Positions 17,964 through 27,542 of a stretch of DNA of 64,000 nt are shown piece after piece; position 1 is the first letter of the stretch, and each line of letters opens with the position of its first letter. The notes under the pieces were generated by a model, which was given only the letters and a program-made list of their open reading frames with translations, made no database searches and was not told the DNA's origin. The DNA comes from Granulosicoccus sp. (GTDB lineage: Bacteria > Pseudomonadota > Gammaproteobacteria > Granulosicoccales > Granulosicoccaceae). The position numbers and the translations under genes were made by a program. The stretch is from contig JALZUD010000076.1 of the NCBI GenBank assembly GCA_023301725.1, positions 17,026 to 81,025 of the forward strand, in the 5' to 3' direction.

Positions 17964-18791
17964 GTGGTGGATATCTCTCTTGATTATTACAAATTGCTGC
18001 ACGTGCAGCCTGACGCGCCGGGGCCTGTCATCAAGGCCAGTTACCGGGCAATGATGCAAAAGTTGAAGCATCATCCTGACAAGGGTGGCGACGTTGAGTT
18101 TGCACAGTTGCTTAACGATGCCTCCAAAACCCTGTGCAACCCTGACACGCGTGCGCAATACGACGCTCTACGCAAAGAAATGCGGGAAAGTCAGTCAGCA
18201 GCTCAGCCGCAAGATAACAAAGAGCAGACCGGCAAGAATGGCGGCTCCAAAGACTGGGGAGAACCCGGTGGCTCCCCGGCAGCTGAACAAAGCGAACCCG
18301 ATTCGCCCAAAGATCATCCTGTGCCAAGCAACTTTTTTCCAGCTGCAACACAATGTTCTTTCTGCCTGACGAGCGATACCGCTGATAGCTCCGGGCTGTA
18401 CTCCGTTCCAGCTTATGAGAATTCACGCCGCTGTAAAAAGTGTAATGGGGCAAGCACCCCGATAACACACGTTACCCTGTCAGACGATGAAGAGCTTCGG
18501 CGGTTGCACCGGCAAGCTTTTAAATCAACTGCGCAACTGTGGCTCAGCTGGCCGCAGAGTGTCGACAAAAACGCAACCATTACCGACTTTTCACCCGAGG
18601 GTTGCGCGATGCTTAGCGACACCCAACTCGCACTGGGTCAAATTGTCATGATCGAAACCACGTTGTTCAATGCAATTTGTCGCGTTCGACACTGCTCATC
18701 TATCAATTCTGACGAATGGATGAGTGGTTTATCGTTTATCACACTCGACATGCGCTCAACGCCGGGGACGCTGCTTAACGCAACGGCCTGA
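17964..18791 (+). CDS. J-domain / zinc-knuckle / PilZ fusion protein
   Basis: A 275-residue cytosolic protein with three parts. Residues 6-66 form a J-domain with the Hsp70-stimulating HPD at 37-39. Residues 70-125 are a polar linker. CSFC (131-134) and CKKC (157-160) form a treble-clef-like zinc site resembling the N-terminal zinc knuckle of ClpX. The last 100 residues look like a PilZ domain: RRLHR provides RxxxR (179-183) and DFSPEG provides DxSxxG (208-213), the two c-di-GMP contact motifs. The start is GTG (17964 or 17967), since no in-frame ATG precedes the J-domain. It is monocistronic. It may couple chaperone recruitment to c-di-GMP; this architecture is not one I know. Confidence 0.8.
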   Translation: MVDISLDYYKLLHVQPDAPGPVIKASYRAMMQKLKHHPDKGGDVEFAQLLNDASKTLCNPDTRAQYDALRKEMRESQSAAQPQDNKEQTGKNGGSKDWGEPGGSPAAEQSEPDSPKDHPVPSNFFPAATQCSFCLTSDTADSSGLYSVPAYENSRRCKKCNGASTPITHVTLSDDEELRRLHRQAFKSTAQLWLSWPQSVDKNATITDFSPEGCAMLSDTQLALGQIVMIETTLFNAICRVRHCSSINSDEWMSGLSFITLDMRSTPGTLLNATA

Positions 18792-18826
18792 TTTTGACCT
18801 ACATAACGCTCCCGAGCCGGTTGAAG

Positions 18827-19381
18827 TTAAGCGGCTACGGGCACCCAACCCAGCTGACGAACGGCAGTACGGTTTTGCAACACGGCACCCGATGCGTTTT
18901 CGCTGGTCAGATTGACCATTACCCATAGTCGACCCTGCGGGCAAACACAGGCGTCAACAACTTGCAAAGTTGCTTGAAAAGCTGATTCGCGCAATCTTTC
19001 CCCACTCGGTGTGCGATAGACCACGCCATCCCATTTACTCACTAACTGAGTGATAGCGGACATCACCAGAAAAGCGTAAGGCTTGTACGTCATTGAATCG
19101 TTGTGCTCAATCCAGATCATTTCAGATTCCACCTTTGCACAGCTATCATTGGCAGCAGTGATAGATAGAGAATGCTGACTTTCGATCTGTACTTTTTCAG
19201 TAGGGTCGACCAGATACGACACTACCTCGTCATCAGAATGTTTGAACTCGTACACCGGTTGGACAAAATCGATGCCATTTGAGTGCGTTTGCAACTGCGC
19301 CACAGAACGGCGCGGCTCGACGTGTCGGCTGTCAAGTTGAACTGGAGTAAATGGCAGAGTGCTGGCAAGCTGAATTTTCAT
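18827..19381 (-). CDS. Hypothetical protein
   Basis: An open frame of 184 residues from ATG 19381; the same frame continues to a TTG at 19456 but those residues look non-coding. There is no signal peptide or membrane segment. The sequence is mixed alpha/beta with a segment around LRESAFQATLQVVDACVCPQGRLWVMVNLTS. I do not recognise a family. It converges on the J-domain gene with a 35-bp gap. It is judged real from its even amino-acid composition and lack of a competing frame. Confidence 0.55.
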   Translation of the reverse strand: MKIQLASTLPFTPVQLDSRHVEPRRSVAQLQTHSNGIDFVQPVYEFKHSDDEVVSYLVDPTEKVQIESQHSLSITAANDSCAKVESEMIWIEHNDSMTYKPYAFLVMSAITQLVSKWDGVVYRTPSGERLRESAFQATLQVVDACVCPQGRLWVMVNLTSENASGAVLQNRTAVRQLGWVPVAA

Positions 19382-19749
19382 AGTGACAGTTGAAATAGAG
19401 TAGTTTTTAAGAGGTGCAGTTATTAAACGATGACTGAGCCTTGAAGTGATGTACAAAAACCCGGCAAATTATGACGAATAATGACTAGGCCTTTGATCAA
19501 CCTGAAACCGGTTTAGTTGTTACATTAAATTGCAACAATGACTCTGGGCTAGCACCGTTATCAGGCTAGAATATAGTTGGTCATAAAATACTTTCACGGT
19601 TAATTTGCCTGGGAGCCTTCACAGCCAATTGATTTTTTTACCGCGTCGTTTTTTTAGTTATTCTATTGCACGTGGCACAGCTTTTGCTGCTCTAAACGGT
19701 TTCCACCGATAATTGCCCACCTAACCCAAGCTTGTAGTTAAGAGATCTA

Positions 19750-21603
19750 ATGACTGAGACGGTTGTGCTTACAGTTGAGATGGCCATCGTGCTGTTTTTA
19801 CTAGCCGTGACAGTCTGGATGTTCGCATTCTCAATTGTGCGTGTCGATGTAGCCGCCCTGATTATTTTGGTGTCACTGGGCCTGCTCTCTCAAATGCCCC
19901 TTATCGACCCAATACTGTCTTTAAACGAGCTGTTTGCCGGATTTTCCAGTAACGCCGTCATATCGATTATTGCGGTCATGATCATCGGTCGTGGCCTGGA
20001 TAAAACTGGCCTTATGAGCAAACTTGCTCAGCTCATACTCAATCTTGGTGGTAAAACAGAGTCTCGTATTAGCCCGCTGATGAGTGGTATCGCCGCTCTG
20101 GCATCAGCTTTTATGCAAAACATCGGCGTAGCCGCTTTATTTCTGCCCGTTGTGAGCCGAGTGTCAGCCCGCACAGGCATTCCTATCTCTCGTTTGCTGA
20201 TGCCAGTAGGTTTCTGCATCATCTTGGGTGGCACGGCTACCATGATTGGCTCGAGTCCCCTCATACTACTTAACGATTTGCTGTTGTCGTCTAATCGGCA
20301 ATTGCCAGAATCGTTGCAAATGCAGGAATTCAGCCTGTTTTCAGTCCTACCCATCGGCCTGGCATTGAGCGTTACCGGCTTGTTATATTTTTACATCGCT
20401 GGACGCTTCGTCTTGCCAGCCATTGATACGGATAGTGGAAGAACCTCTCGAACCGACGACTATTTCAAAAGCCTCTACGGCATCAGCGGTGAATTGCTTG
20501 AGGCGCAAGTGACTGTCGATAGCCCCATGGTGGGCATGAGCATCCATCAAGTGGAGGAAACTTACGACAAGACCCCGTTCATGCTGGCGCTCTACAGTGG
20601 TGATGTTGTCAAGGTACCGCCAGATCGTGAGGAAACAATCTGGGTGACCACACGGCTGGGTTTGCTGGGCGACAGAGAACAGGTAGAGGCGTTCTGCAAC
20701 GAGTACCACTGGGTTCTGAAAGGCGAGCCTGACAGATTTGCCAAGGTTCTCAACCAGCAGTACAGCGGCATTGGTGAGGTCGTTATTCCACCCGCTTCAA
20801 GTCTTGTAGGTAAGGCCATCGGCGATATCAAGCCACGCCGGAATTTTGGCGCAAATATTTTGCAAATTTACCGCTCAAACCAGATTATTAGTCGTGGTTT
20901 TCGTGACACCACGCTGCAAGCTGGTGACACTTTGGTGGTCCACTCTAGCTGGAAGGATCTGCACAAGCTGAAATCAAACCGTGACTTCGTAGTAGCCACC
21001 GATGTGAAGTACGAGGATATACGCACGCACAAACTCAAGCCTGCATTGTTTTTTTTCGCCCTGTCTTTGATCCTGTTTCTGCTCACCGAAACGCTCTCAA
21101 TCTCACTACTTGCTGGCGCCTTAGGCATGGTGTTGTCAGGCGTACTCAACATAGACGAGGCCTATGATGCGGTCAGTTTGCAAACGGTTTTCTTGCTTGC
21201 GTGCTTGATTCCATTGGGTATTGCAGTGGACCACTCGGGCACGGCGCTTTGGATATCTCAGCACCTTCTTGAACTCATAGGCGATGTGCCTATTTGGGTC
21301 ATGCAAACAGTTATCGCAGGCCTTGCTACATTTTTCACATTAGTCATGTCCAATGTCGGTGCTACGGTGTTGCTAGTACCACTGGCCGTGAACATTGCCG
21401 TCACCATCGGGGCCGACCCTGCGATGTTTGCACTGACAGTGGCCATTTCCACCTCCAATACGTTTCTGATACCCACCAATCAGGTCAACGCATTGATCAT
21501 GGGCCCTGGCGGTTACAGCGTGGCTGATTTCATGCGCGTGGGAGGCGTTATGACCATCCTCTACTTAATAGTGAGCATGTTGGTCATTAATTTCATCATG
21601 TAG
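19750..21603 (+). CDS. SLC13/DASS-type permease with two RCK-C (TrkA-C) domains
   Basis: A 617-residue inner-membrane transporter of the ion transporter superfamily. Two sets of hydrophobic helices (residues 1-220 and 425-617) flank a cytosolic insert of about 200 residues holding two TrkA-C-like modules (around 245-320 and 345-415, the latter with SSLVGKAIGDI and DTLVVHSSW). The second half ends with SNTFLIPTNQVNALIMGPGGY, a DASS signature near the Na+/substrate site. Members import sulfate, dicarboxylates or other anions. It stands alone after a 293-bp gap (19457-19749) with no obvious operator. Confidence 0.9.
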   Translation: MTETVVLTVEMAIVLFLLAVTVWMFAFSIVRVDVAALIILVSLGLLSQMPLIDPILSLNELFAGFSSNAVISIIAVMIIGRGLDKTGLMSKLAQLILNLGGKTESRISPLMSGIAALASAFMQNIGVAALFLPVVSRVSARTGIPISRLLMPVGFCIILGGTATMIGSSPLILLNDLLLSSNRQLPESLQMQEFSLFSVLPIGLALSVTGLLYFYIAGRFVLPAIDTDSGRTSRTDDYFKSLYGISGELLEAQVTVDSPMVGMSIHQVEETYDKTPFMLALYSGDVVKVPPDREETIWVTTRLGLLGDREQVEAFCNEYHWVLKGEPDRFAKVLNQQYSGIGEVVIPPASSLVGKAIGDIKPRRNFGANILQIYRSNQIISRGFRDTTLQAGDTLVVHSSWKDLHKLKSNRDFVVATDVKYEDIRTHKLKPALFFFALSLILFLLTETLSISLLAGALGMVLSGVLNIDEAYDAVSLQTVFLLACLIPLGIAVDHSGTALWISQHLLELIGDVPIWVMQTVIAGLATFFTLVMSNVGATVLLVPLAVNIAVTIGADPAMFALTVAISTSNTFLIPTNQVNALIMGPGGYSVADFMRVGGVMTILYLIVSMLVINFIM

Positions 21604-21745
21604 GGTCTGTTTGTCTCACTGGCAATCTGGACTGCATCACAAATCAAAGACATCGCCTACCTTGGAGGTGGCTACCGCTATTGACGCGGGGGACTCTCGG
21701 GCCGTTATCCGCATTGTGCACCCGCACTAAACGGAGAGAATAGCC

Positions 21746-22015
21746 ATGGGACAAGCATATAGCGCGCAGCTCAACGAATTTGATGATTTTGATGACGAAT
21801 CGGACGACGACATGCTCGACGTCGATATGGACTTTGAAGACGATATAGGTTCCTATTTGCTTCGACAAAGGGCTTCTTCAGGAACTCCTGAAACTAAAAA
21901 TCGCCTGCGTGGTGGCAGAAAATCGAAGTCAGGCGGCAGATCAAGCCTCAATCATTTGCCACAAGATTGGCAGGATTTTGACTATGGGGAGGATGACGAT
22001 TTCATCGACTACTAA
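21746..22015 (+). CDS. Small acidic protein of unknown function
   Basis: An 89-residue protein with a strongly acidic N-terminal half (DDFDDESDDDMLDVDMDF), a basic Arg/Lys-Gly centre (NRLRGGRKSKSGGRSS) and an acidic C-terminus (FDYGEDDDFIDY). A GGAGA eight bases before the ATG supports it as a real gene. Charge-segregated small proteins like this occur in gammaproteobacteria (it vaguely recalls the PA3496 family), but I cannot assign a function. Confidence 0.55.
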   Translation: MGQAYSAQLNEFDDFDDESDDDMLDVDMDFEDDIGSYLLRQRASSGTPETKNRLRGGRKSKSGGRSSLNHLPQDWQDFDYGEDDDFIDY

Positions 22016-22468
22016 AACAACACGCGGCAAGCCCAACAATATCGAGTCTCGCAGGCTACAGGCCTGCGGGCAATTGTCAGCACTGTACTGCCAACATTAA
22101 CGCCCATATCGACAATAACACCCGAAGTGAACCAGTCCCACAAGGCCTCTCTTTCGTCTTCGACGAACTTATTTTTACAAAAACTTCTTGTAAAAATCCC
22201 CACCAGCGATAGGTTCTAGCTACCTTTTCATCTAATTGTGATCCAAATCTGCACTGTAGGGGCTGTAAAAAGCATCTCGATACAGGTATGGTGTCGCAAG
22301 CGGCCCGTGAGCCAACTTGTTCAAGGACATGCGAACAAATCGTATGCGACGTCTATTGAATGAGGCCACGCGTCATTTTATCTGCGCTTAGAAAATCTGC
22401 TTCTTTGTCGAGTACTCGCATGGGGCGTGTTCTGAGCCAGAAAACAATAGATTGCAATAGGTTAATAG
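22016..22468. other. Intergenic region upstream of the ABC transporter genes
   Basis: About 450 bp without a supportable gene. It holds several inverted repeats: a 7-base-arm hairpin near 22052-22070, a small one at 22153-22167 and the AT-rich palindrome at 22171-22197. The transporter promoter should lie between the last palindrome and 22468, but I see no strong boxes. Confidence 0.6.
22171..22197. promoter_or_regulatory. AT-rich inverted repeat, candidate operator
   Basis: Perfect 10-base arms (atttttacaa) around a 7-base centre, about 270 bp before the ABC ATPase gene. Half-site symmetry of this kind suits a dimeric regulator; the rather far position argues for caution. Confidence 0.35.
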
Positions 22469-23584
22469 ATGAGTTCATCTGTTCAGACGTCATCAGATGT
22501 TCGTGGCGCGGCTGTTAGATTCGAGCATGTGCAAAAAAGCTACGATGGCGAAGTTCTCGTTGTTAAGGATCTAAACCTTGACATCGCTCCCGGAGAATTC
22601 GTCACTATGCTTGGCCCCTCTGGCTCTGGCAAGACGACTTGTCTGATGATGCTGGCAGGCTTTGAGCCCGCCACAAACGGCGAAATTTTTCTAAACAATA
22701 AACCGATCAATAATGTGCCGCCCCGCAAACGTGGAATTGGCATGGTGTTCCAGAACTACGCTTTGTTTCCCCACATGAGCGTCTTCGAGAATCTTGCATT
22801 TCCTCTGACCATTCGTAAGATAGGCAAAAGCGAACGTGAAGCAAAAGTCAGACGCGCTCTGGACATGGTGGAGCTTGGAGACTTTGGCAATAGGCGTCCA
22901 GCCCAACTCTCCGGTGGACAACAGCAACGTGTGGCCGTAGCTCGCGCACTGGTATTCGACCCTGACCTCGTACTAATGGACGAACCGTTGGGCGCACTGG
23001 ACAAGCAGCTACGAGAACAAATGCAGTACGAGATCAAGCACATTCATGAAAGCCTTGGCGTCAGCGTTGTTTACGTCACCCACGACCAAACCGAGGCGCT
23101 CACCATGAGCGATCGAGTGGCCGTATTCCAGGATGGTGTTATTCAGCAATTGTCCTCACCTGATGCCCTCTACGAGAGTCCGCAAAATTCATTTGTTGCA
23201 CAATTTATTGGTGAAAACAACAAGCTCTCAGGCGTTGTTACCGGCACAGACAACGGCTTGTGTGGAATGACGCTAGACGATGGCACAAAGGTGACTGCAG
23301 AAGCCGTCAATATTGGCGAGATTGGCTCGCGTGCCACCATTTCGCTGCGACCAGAACGTGTTGAGCTTGAACCCCAAGAGCCACGAGAGAATATCGTTAA
23401 TGGTAAGGTCATCGAGGTGTTGTACCTCGGCGATCACTTACGCATTGTTATGTCTGTGGCAGGCAATAACGAATTCATTGTGAAGCTGCCAAATGGTGGA
23501 AGGCACTCATCTCCAGTAGAGGGTCAGAGCTATCAACTGGGTTGGAGTGCAATAGATGCCAAAGCCCTAGACCCTGTCTCTTAA
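22469..23584 (+). CDS. ABC transporter ATP-binding protein (PotA-like, polyamine type)
   Basis: Cytosolic ATPase energising the permease pair downstream. It has Walker A (GPSGSGKTT), the signature LSGGQQQRVAVARAL, Walker B (LVLMDEPLGALD) and the switch His in YVTHDQTEAL. A C-terminal TOBE domain (about 285-365) is typical of PotA/FbpC-type regulators. The 371-residue length fits. It precedes the binding-protein gene by 177 bp and the permeases by 1.4 kb, all on one strand. The spermidine/putrescine family is the best fit; the true ligand is not known. Confidence 0.92.
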   Translation: MSSSVQTSSDVRGAAVRFEHVQKSYDGEVLVVKDLNLDIAPGEFVTMLGPSGSGKTTCLMMLAGFEPATNGEIFLNNKPINNVPPRKRGIGMVFQNYALFPHMSVFENLAFPLTIRKIGKSEREAKVRRALDMVELGDFGNRRPAQLSGGQQQRVAVARALVFDPDLVLMDEPLGALDKQLREQMQYEIKHIHESLGVSVVYVTHDQTEALTMSDRVAVFQDGVIQQLSSPDALYESPQNSFVAQFIGENNKLSGVVTGTDNGLCGMTLDDGTKVTAEAVNIGEIGSRATISLRPERVELEPQEPRENIVNGKVIEVLYLGDHLRIVMSVAGNNEFIVKLPNGGRHSSPVEGQSYQLGWSAIDAKALDPVS

Positions 23585-23761
23585 TCTGCCAAAAAGTGTC
23601 CAGGTATTAACAAAATTTATTCGTTTTCAAAAAGTTACACGAATCCTATTGTAAGCATCGACGCTTTGGCTTACTTTAAAACCACGGGTTGCAGGCCAAC
23701 GGCTTATTCACCATGCAATCGACATTTCTACATTAAAAATATAAAACTAAGGAGATTTATC

Positions 23762-24892
23762 ATGAAGTTTACTGCCGGATTAACTGGCCTTTTTGCTCTC
23801 ACAGCTATCGCAAATGTTGCCACTGCTGCTGACGAGCTACCTGCCTGTGAAGACTGCGCCGACGAGCTGACAATTGTCTCTTGGGGTGGTGCTTATTCAA
23901 ATTCTCAAAACGAGGCTTATCACAAGCCGTACACAGAACTTACCGGTGTTTCGGTCATCAATGATGAGTCATCAGCCGAGGCTGTCGCTAAGCTGCGCGC
24001 TATGGACGAAGCCGGCAACATCACTTGGGATGTTGTTGATGTTGTGGCCTCTGATGCCATTCGTCTGTGTGACGAAGGCTTAGCTATGGAAATCAACCAT
24101 GATGAGCAACTCGCTGCTGCGCCAGACGGCACTCCAGCCTCTGAAGACTTTGGCGACCTTCTGGTCTCTGATTGCTTCATACCGCAAATCGTATACTCCA
24201 CAACATTCGGCTACCGAACAGATGTAGAAGCTTGGGCTGGCAACACGCCTACAGATGTCTGCGCTGTATTCGACACGGAGGGATTCCCTGGTAAGCGTGC
24301 GCTGGAAAAACGTCCTATCAACAACATGGAATGGGCGCTTATCTGTGACGGCGTTGCAAAAGACGATGTTTACGATGTGCTTTCAAGCGATGAAGGCGTA
24401 CAACAGGCACTCGACAAACTTGCTACGATTAAAGATGACGTCATCTGGTGGTCAGCGGGTGCTGAAACTCCTCAGCTACTTGCAGATGCAGAAGCTGTTA
24501 TCGGCTCTACTTACAACGGCCGCCTATTTGCGGTAATTGAAGAGCAAGATCAACCTGTAGCCATGTTGTGGGACGCCCAAGTGTTTGATCTTGACGGCTG
24601 GATCATTCCTGCTGGCTTGAGTGACGAGCGTAAGGCTCGTGCACTGCACTACATGAAATTTGCCACAGACACTCAGCGTCTGGCAGATCAGGCCAAGTAC
24701 ATCTCTTATGGCCCTGCCCGTCTTTCATCTGCGCCTTTGGTAGGTAAGCATGCTGAACTGGGTATCGACATGGCGCCACATATGCCAACTGATCCTAAAA
24801 ACGCGGAAAACACCTTCTTGTACAACTACGAGTGGTGGGCTGACAATCGCGACGATCTCGATGGCAAGTTTCAAGCTTGGCTTTCACAGTAA
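23762..24892 (+). CDS. ABC transporter periplasmic substrate-binding protein (polyamine type)
   Basis: Extracytoplasmic solute-binding protein of about 376 residues with a Sec signal (cleavage near ATA|ADE, residue 22). The mature start LTIVSWGGAYSNSQNEAY is typical of the PotD/PotF-like group. Later WALICDG and VIGSTYNGRLFAVIEE line the predicted cleft. ATG 23762 is set by an AAGGAG eight bases upstream; the frame before it has no signal. Cys pairs (CEDC near the N-terminus, plus others) may form disulfides. A strong hairpin terminator follows, suggesting it is made in excess over the permeases. Confidence 0.9.
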   Translation: MKFTAGLTGLFALTAIANVATAADELPACEDCADELTIVSWGGAYSNSQNEAYHKPYTELTGVSVINDESSAEAVAKLRAMDEAGNITWDVVDVVASDAIRLCDEGLAMEINHDEQLAAAPDGTPASEDFGDLLVSDCFIPQIVYSTTFGYRTDVEAWAGNTPTDVCAVFDTEGFPGKRALEKRPINNMEWALICDGVAKDDVYDVLSSDEGVQQALDKLATIKDDVIWWSAGAETPQLLADAEAVIGSTYNGRLFAVIEEQDQPVAMLWDAQVFDLDGWIIPAGLSDERKARALHYMKFATDTQRLADQAKYISYGPARLSSAPLVGKHAELGIDMAPHMPTDPKNAENTFLYNYEWWADNRDDLDGKFQAWLSQ

Positions 24893-24920
24893 TAACCAGC
24901 TTTTATAGCTTATTAGTATC

Positions 24921-24947
24921 CGGGCCAGCCTTAGTGCTGGCCCGTTT
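24921..24947 (+). terminator. Intrinsic terminator after the binding-protein gene
   Basis: A GC-rich perfect 9-base stem with a 6-base loop, followed by TTT. It lies 28 bp after the stop codon and about 70 bp before the permease gene, so it probably acts as a partial terminator inside the operon. Confidence 0.8.
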
Positions 24948-25018
24948 ACCCTCCGAGTTGTGTTTTTTACTCGCAGTTTTGTGTCTACCATTTTACACCT
25001 ACCTCCACGGAGCCTGAA

Positions 25019-26614
25019 TTGTCAGCGAGCGTTCAAGCCACTACCGACCCCAGCACAGCTAAGCCGTTAACGACCGATGGCCGACCGCTGAAAAAAAGCC
25101 TGGCAAAAGCCCTTCGACGCGAAAAATTGCGTGCATTCTTGCTGATTCTTCCGCTTCTGGCGTTCATCGTCCTCAGTTTCGTTATGCCGATTGGCGATAT
25201 GCTATTCCGGTCAGTCGAAAACTCGATTGTGGAAGACACGCTACCCGGCACAGTAAAAGTTCTATCCCGTTGGGATTCCACCGCGGGGGAAATACCTAAC
25301 GAAGCTGTATTTACAGCCCTTGCCGACGATTTAATGCTGGCACAAGAAATCAAGCGACATACGCGATTGGGTAGTCGCCTGAACTACGACCAACCAGGTA
25401 TATCAAGCCTGTTTCGCAAGACCGGCAGGCGTCTTAAAAATTTCGAAAACACAGCAGCACAAGATGCGTTGGTACAAATCAACGCAGATTGGGACTCCCC
25501 TGCGGCTTGGATCTCACTGCAAGAAATACCTGCATTCGACACTAATTTTCCTGCAACAAAGCAATCGTTGCAGAACTGGACACTCTGGGTCGCCAGCGAA
25601 GAAGGTGAAGAAGTAGATGCAACGACACTTCTGCCACACGGCTTTACCTATGCGTCGATGTTGCAGGATCTCAAATCTCTTGACGCGTCAACGTGGGAGA
25701 CCCTTGAAGCGGATGCATCTGGTCTATTTGCTGGTGTCAACGCACAGCTTCAAAAGCTTCCTGAAGAAAACTTTACCAACCAATTTGCAGAAATTGATGA
25801 TGGCTGGACAGACCTAGACACCTGGCAAGCCATTAAACGCTTGTCGCCGCGTTACATTGATAGCTACTTTCTCGCGTCAATTGATGCCCAGAAAACTGAG
25901 TCAGGAGTCGAAAGAAAACCAGACAACGAGCGCATATATGCCACCTTGTTTGTACGCACACTTTTTATGAGTCTGGTCATTACAGTGAGCTGCATTTTAC
26001 TGGGATACCCTGTTGCCTTCCTTCTGGCTAACCTGCCAGTTAGAGCCTCGAATCTCGTCCTCATACTCGTGTTGTTACCTTTTTGGACATCGCTCTTAGT
26101 CAGAACCAGCGCATGGAAAGTCCTGTTACAACAGCAAGGAGTCATCAACGACCTGCTAGTCTGGATTGGCTTGATAGACAATGCAGGACGTCTAGTTATG
26201 ATCAATAACATGACGGGTACCATTATCGCTATGACGCACATCTTATTACCGTTCATGATTTTGCCTTTATTTTCAGTCATGAAAACCATTTCACCCACCT
26301 ATATGCGAGCAGCTAAATCAATGGGAGCTAGCGACTCACTAGCGTTCTGGAAAATTTATTTCCCAAACACCATCCCCGGCATTGGTGCAGGCTCTATTCT
26401 GGTCTTCATTCTTTCCATTGGTTATTACATCACCCCGGAACTTGTCGGTGGTACTAAAGGCGTATTCATATCCAACCGCATCGCTTATCACATTAGTTCG
26501 TCATTGAATTGGGGATTAGCCGCAGCATTAGGCTCGATTCTCTTGGTGTTGGTGCTCGCTCTCTACTGGACCTACGATCGAATTGTGGGTATCGACAAGG
26601 TCAACCTGGGATAA
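25019..26614 (+). CDS. ABC transporter permease (PotB-like) with a large N-terminal insertion
   Basis: Inner-membrane permease of 531 residues. One membrane segment (about 38-58) is followed by some 240 mostly hydrophilic residues, then the standard permease core from about 304 onward, with the EAA-loop segment MRAAKSMGASDSLAFWKIYFP. PotB-like proteins are normally about 290 residues, so the loop between the first two helices is greatly enlarged and should face the periplasm. The start is TTG with a GGAG in front. It overlaps nothing, and the second permease begins 6 bp after its stop. Confidence 0.88.
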   Translation: MSASVQATTDPSTAKPLTTDGRPLKKSLAKALRREKLRAFLLILPLLAFIVLSFVMPIGDMLFRSVENSIVEDTLPGTVKVLSRWDSTAGEIPNEAVFTALADDLMLAQEIKRHTRLGSRLNYDQPGISSLFRKTGRRLKNFENTAAQDALVQINADWDSPAAWISLQEIPAFDTNFPATKQSLQNWTLWVASEEGEEVDATTLLPHGFTYASMLQDLKSLDASTWETLEADASGLFAGVNAQLQKLPEENFTNQFAEIDDGWTDLDTWQAIKRLSPRYIDSYFLASIDAQKTESGVERKPDNERIYATLFVRTLFMSLVITVSCILLGYPVAFLLANLPVRASNLVLILVLLPFWTSLLVRTSAWKVLLQQQGVINDLLVWIGLIDNAGRLVMINNMTGTIIAMTHILLPFMILPLFSVMKTISPTYMRAAKSMGASDSLAFWKIYFPNTIPGIGAGSILVFILSIGYYITPELVGGTKGVFISNRIAYHISSSLNWGLAAALGSILLVLVLALYWTYDRIVGIDKVNLG

Positions 26615-26620
26615 GAACTC

Positions 26621-27478
26621 ATGAGCAGCTTGCCTCCTTACGCATCCGTCGGCCAACGTGTCTGGTTCTATACGTTTCGTTACGTCATCTGTGGTTCCAT
26701 ACTTTTCTTTCTGGTAGCCCCGATCCTGACAATCATTCCGCTATCGTTCAACGCACAAGATTTCTTTACGTTCACCCCAGAAATGTTGTCACTTAGTCCA
26801 GAGGGCTATTCCTTAAAGCATTATCAGGACTTCTTTGGTAGCGGAGATTGGCAGCAGGCGTTTGCAAATTCTTTCAAGATTGCACCTGTAGCCGCCCTCC
26901 TCGCCACAACCTTGGGCACGCTCGCAGCCATTGGTTTATCGCAAAGCCATGTGCCTTTCAAGCGCGTGATTATGGCTATCCTGATATCCCCCATGATCGT
27001 ACCGCTGATTATCTCCGCAGCTGGCATGTACTTCTTTTATTCACGTATTGGCTTACAAGGTACTTACTGGGGTGTTGTACTGGCGCACGCAGCTCTTGGA
27101 ACGCCGTTTGTCATCATCACAGTCACTGCCACCATGGTGGGCTTTGATCAGTCTTTAACGCGAGCTGCAGCCAGTATGGGAGCAGACCCATTAACCACTT
27201 TTTTCAAAGTGCAAATGCCGCTGATCATACCTGGTGTTGTCTCGGGAGCCCTATTTGCTTTTATCACCTCCTTCGATGAGGTGGTAGTGGTCTTGTTTCT
27301 CGGTTCTGCCGGACAAAAAACCATTCCATGGCAAATGTTTACCGGGCTGAGAGAGCAAATATCTCCCACCATACTAGCGGTGGCAACCATTATGGTCGCG
27401 GTTTCCATCCTGCTGCTGAGCGTGCTTGAAATACTGAGAAGGAATTCTGAGAGGCAACGCGGACTAACCCCGAATTAG
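26621..27478 (+). CDS. ABC transporter permease (PotC-like)
   Basis: Second inner-membrane permease, 285 residues, six predicted helices. The EAA loop reads TRAAASMGADPLTTFFKVQMPLIIPG. It pairs with the enlarged PotB-like subunit 6 bp upstream and uses the PotA-like ATPase. The length is normal. It is the last gene of the transporter unit; the gap after it holds a dispersed palindromic repeat instead of a typical terminator. Confidence 0.92.
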   Translation: MSSLPPYASVGQRVWFYTFRYVICGSILFFLVAPILTIIPLSFNAQDFFTFTPEMLSLSPEGYSLKHYQDFFGSGDWQQAFANSFKIAPVAALLATTLGTLAAIGLSQSHVPFKRVIMAILISPMIVPLIISAAGMYFFYSRIGLQGTYWGVVLAHAALGTPFVIITVTATMVGFDQSLTRAAASMGADPLTTFFKVQMPLIIPGVVSGALFAFITSFDEVVVVLFLGSAGQKTIPWQMFTGLREQISPTILAVATIMVAVSILLLSVLEILRRNSERQRGLTPN

Positions 27479-27542
27479 AAGGATCGTTTTCTCCCTGATC
27501 GACAGACACGCAAATTTCAGAAATTAGAGCCCGAGGCGCTAG

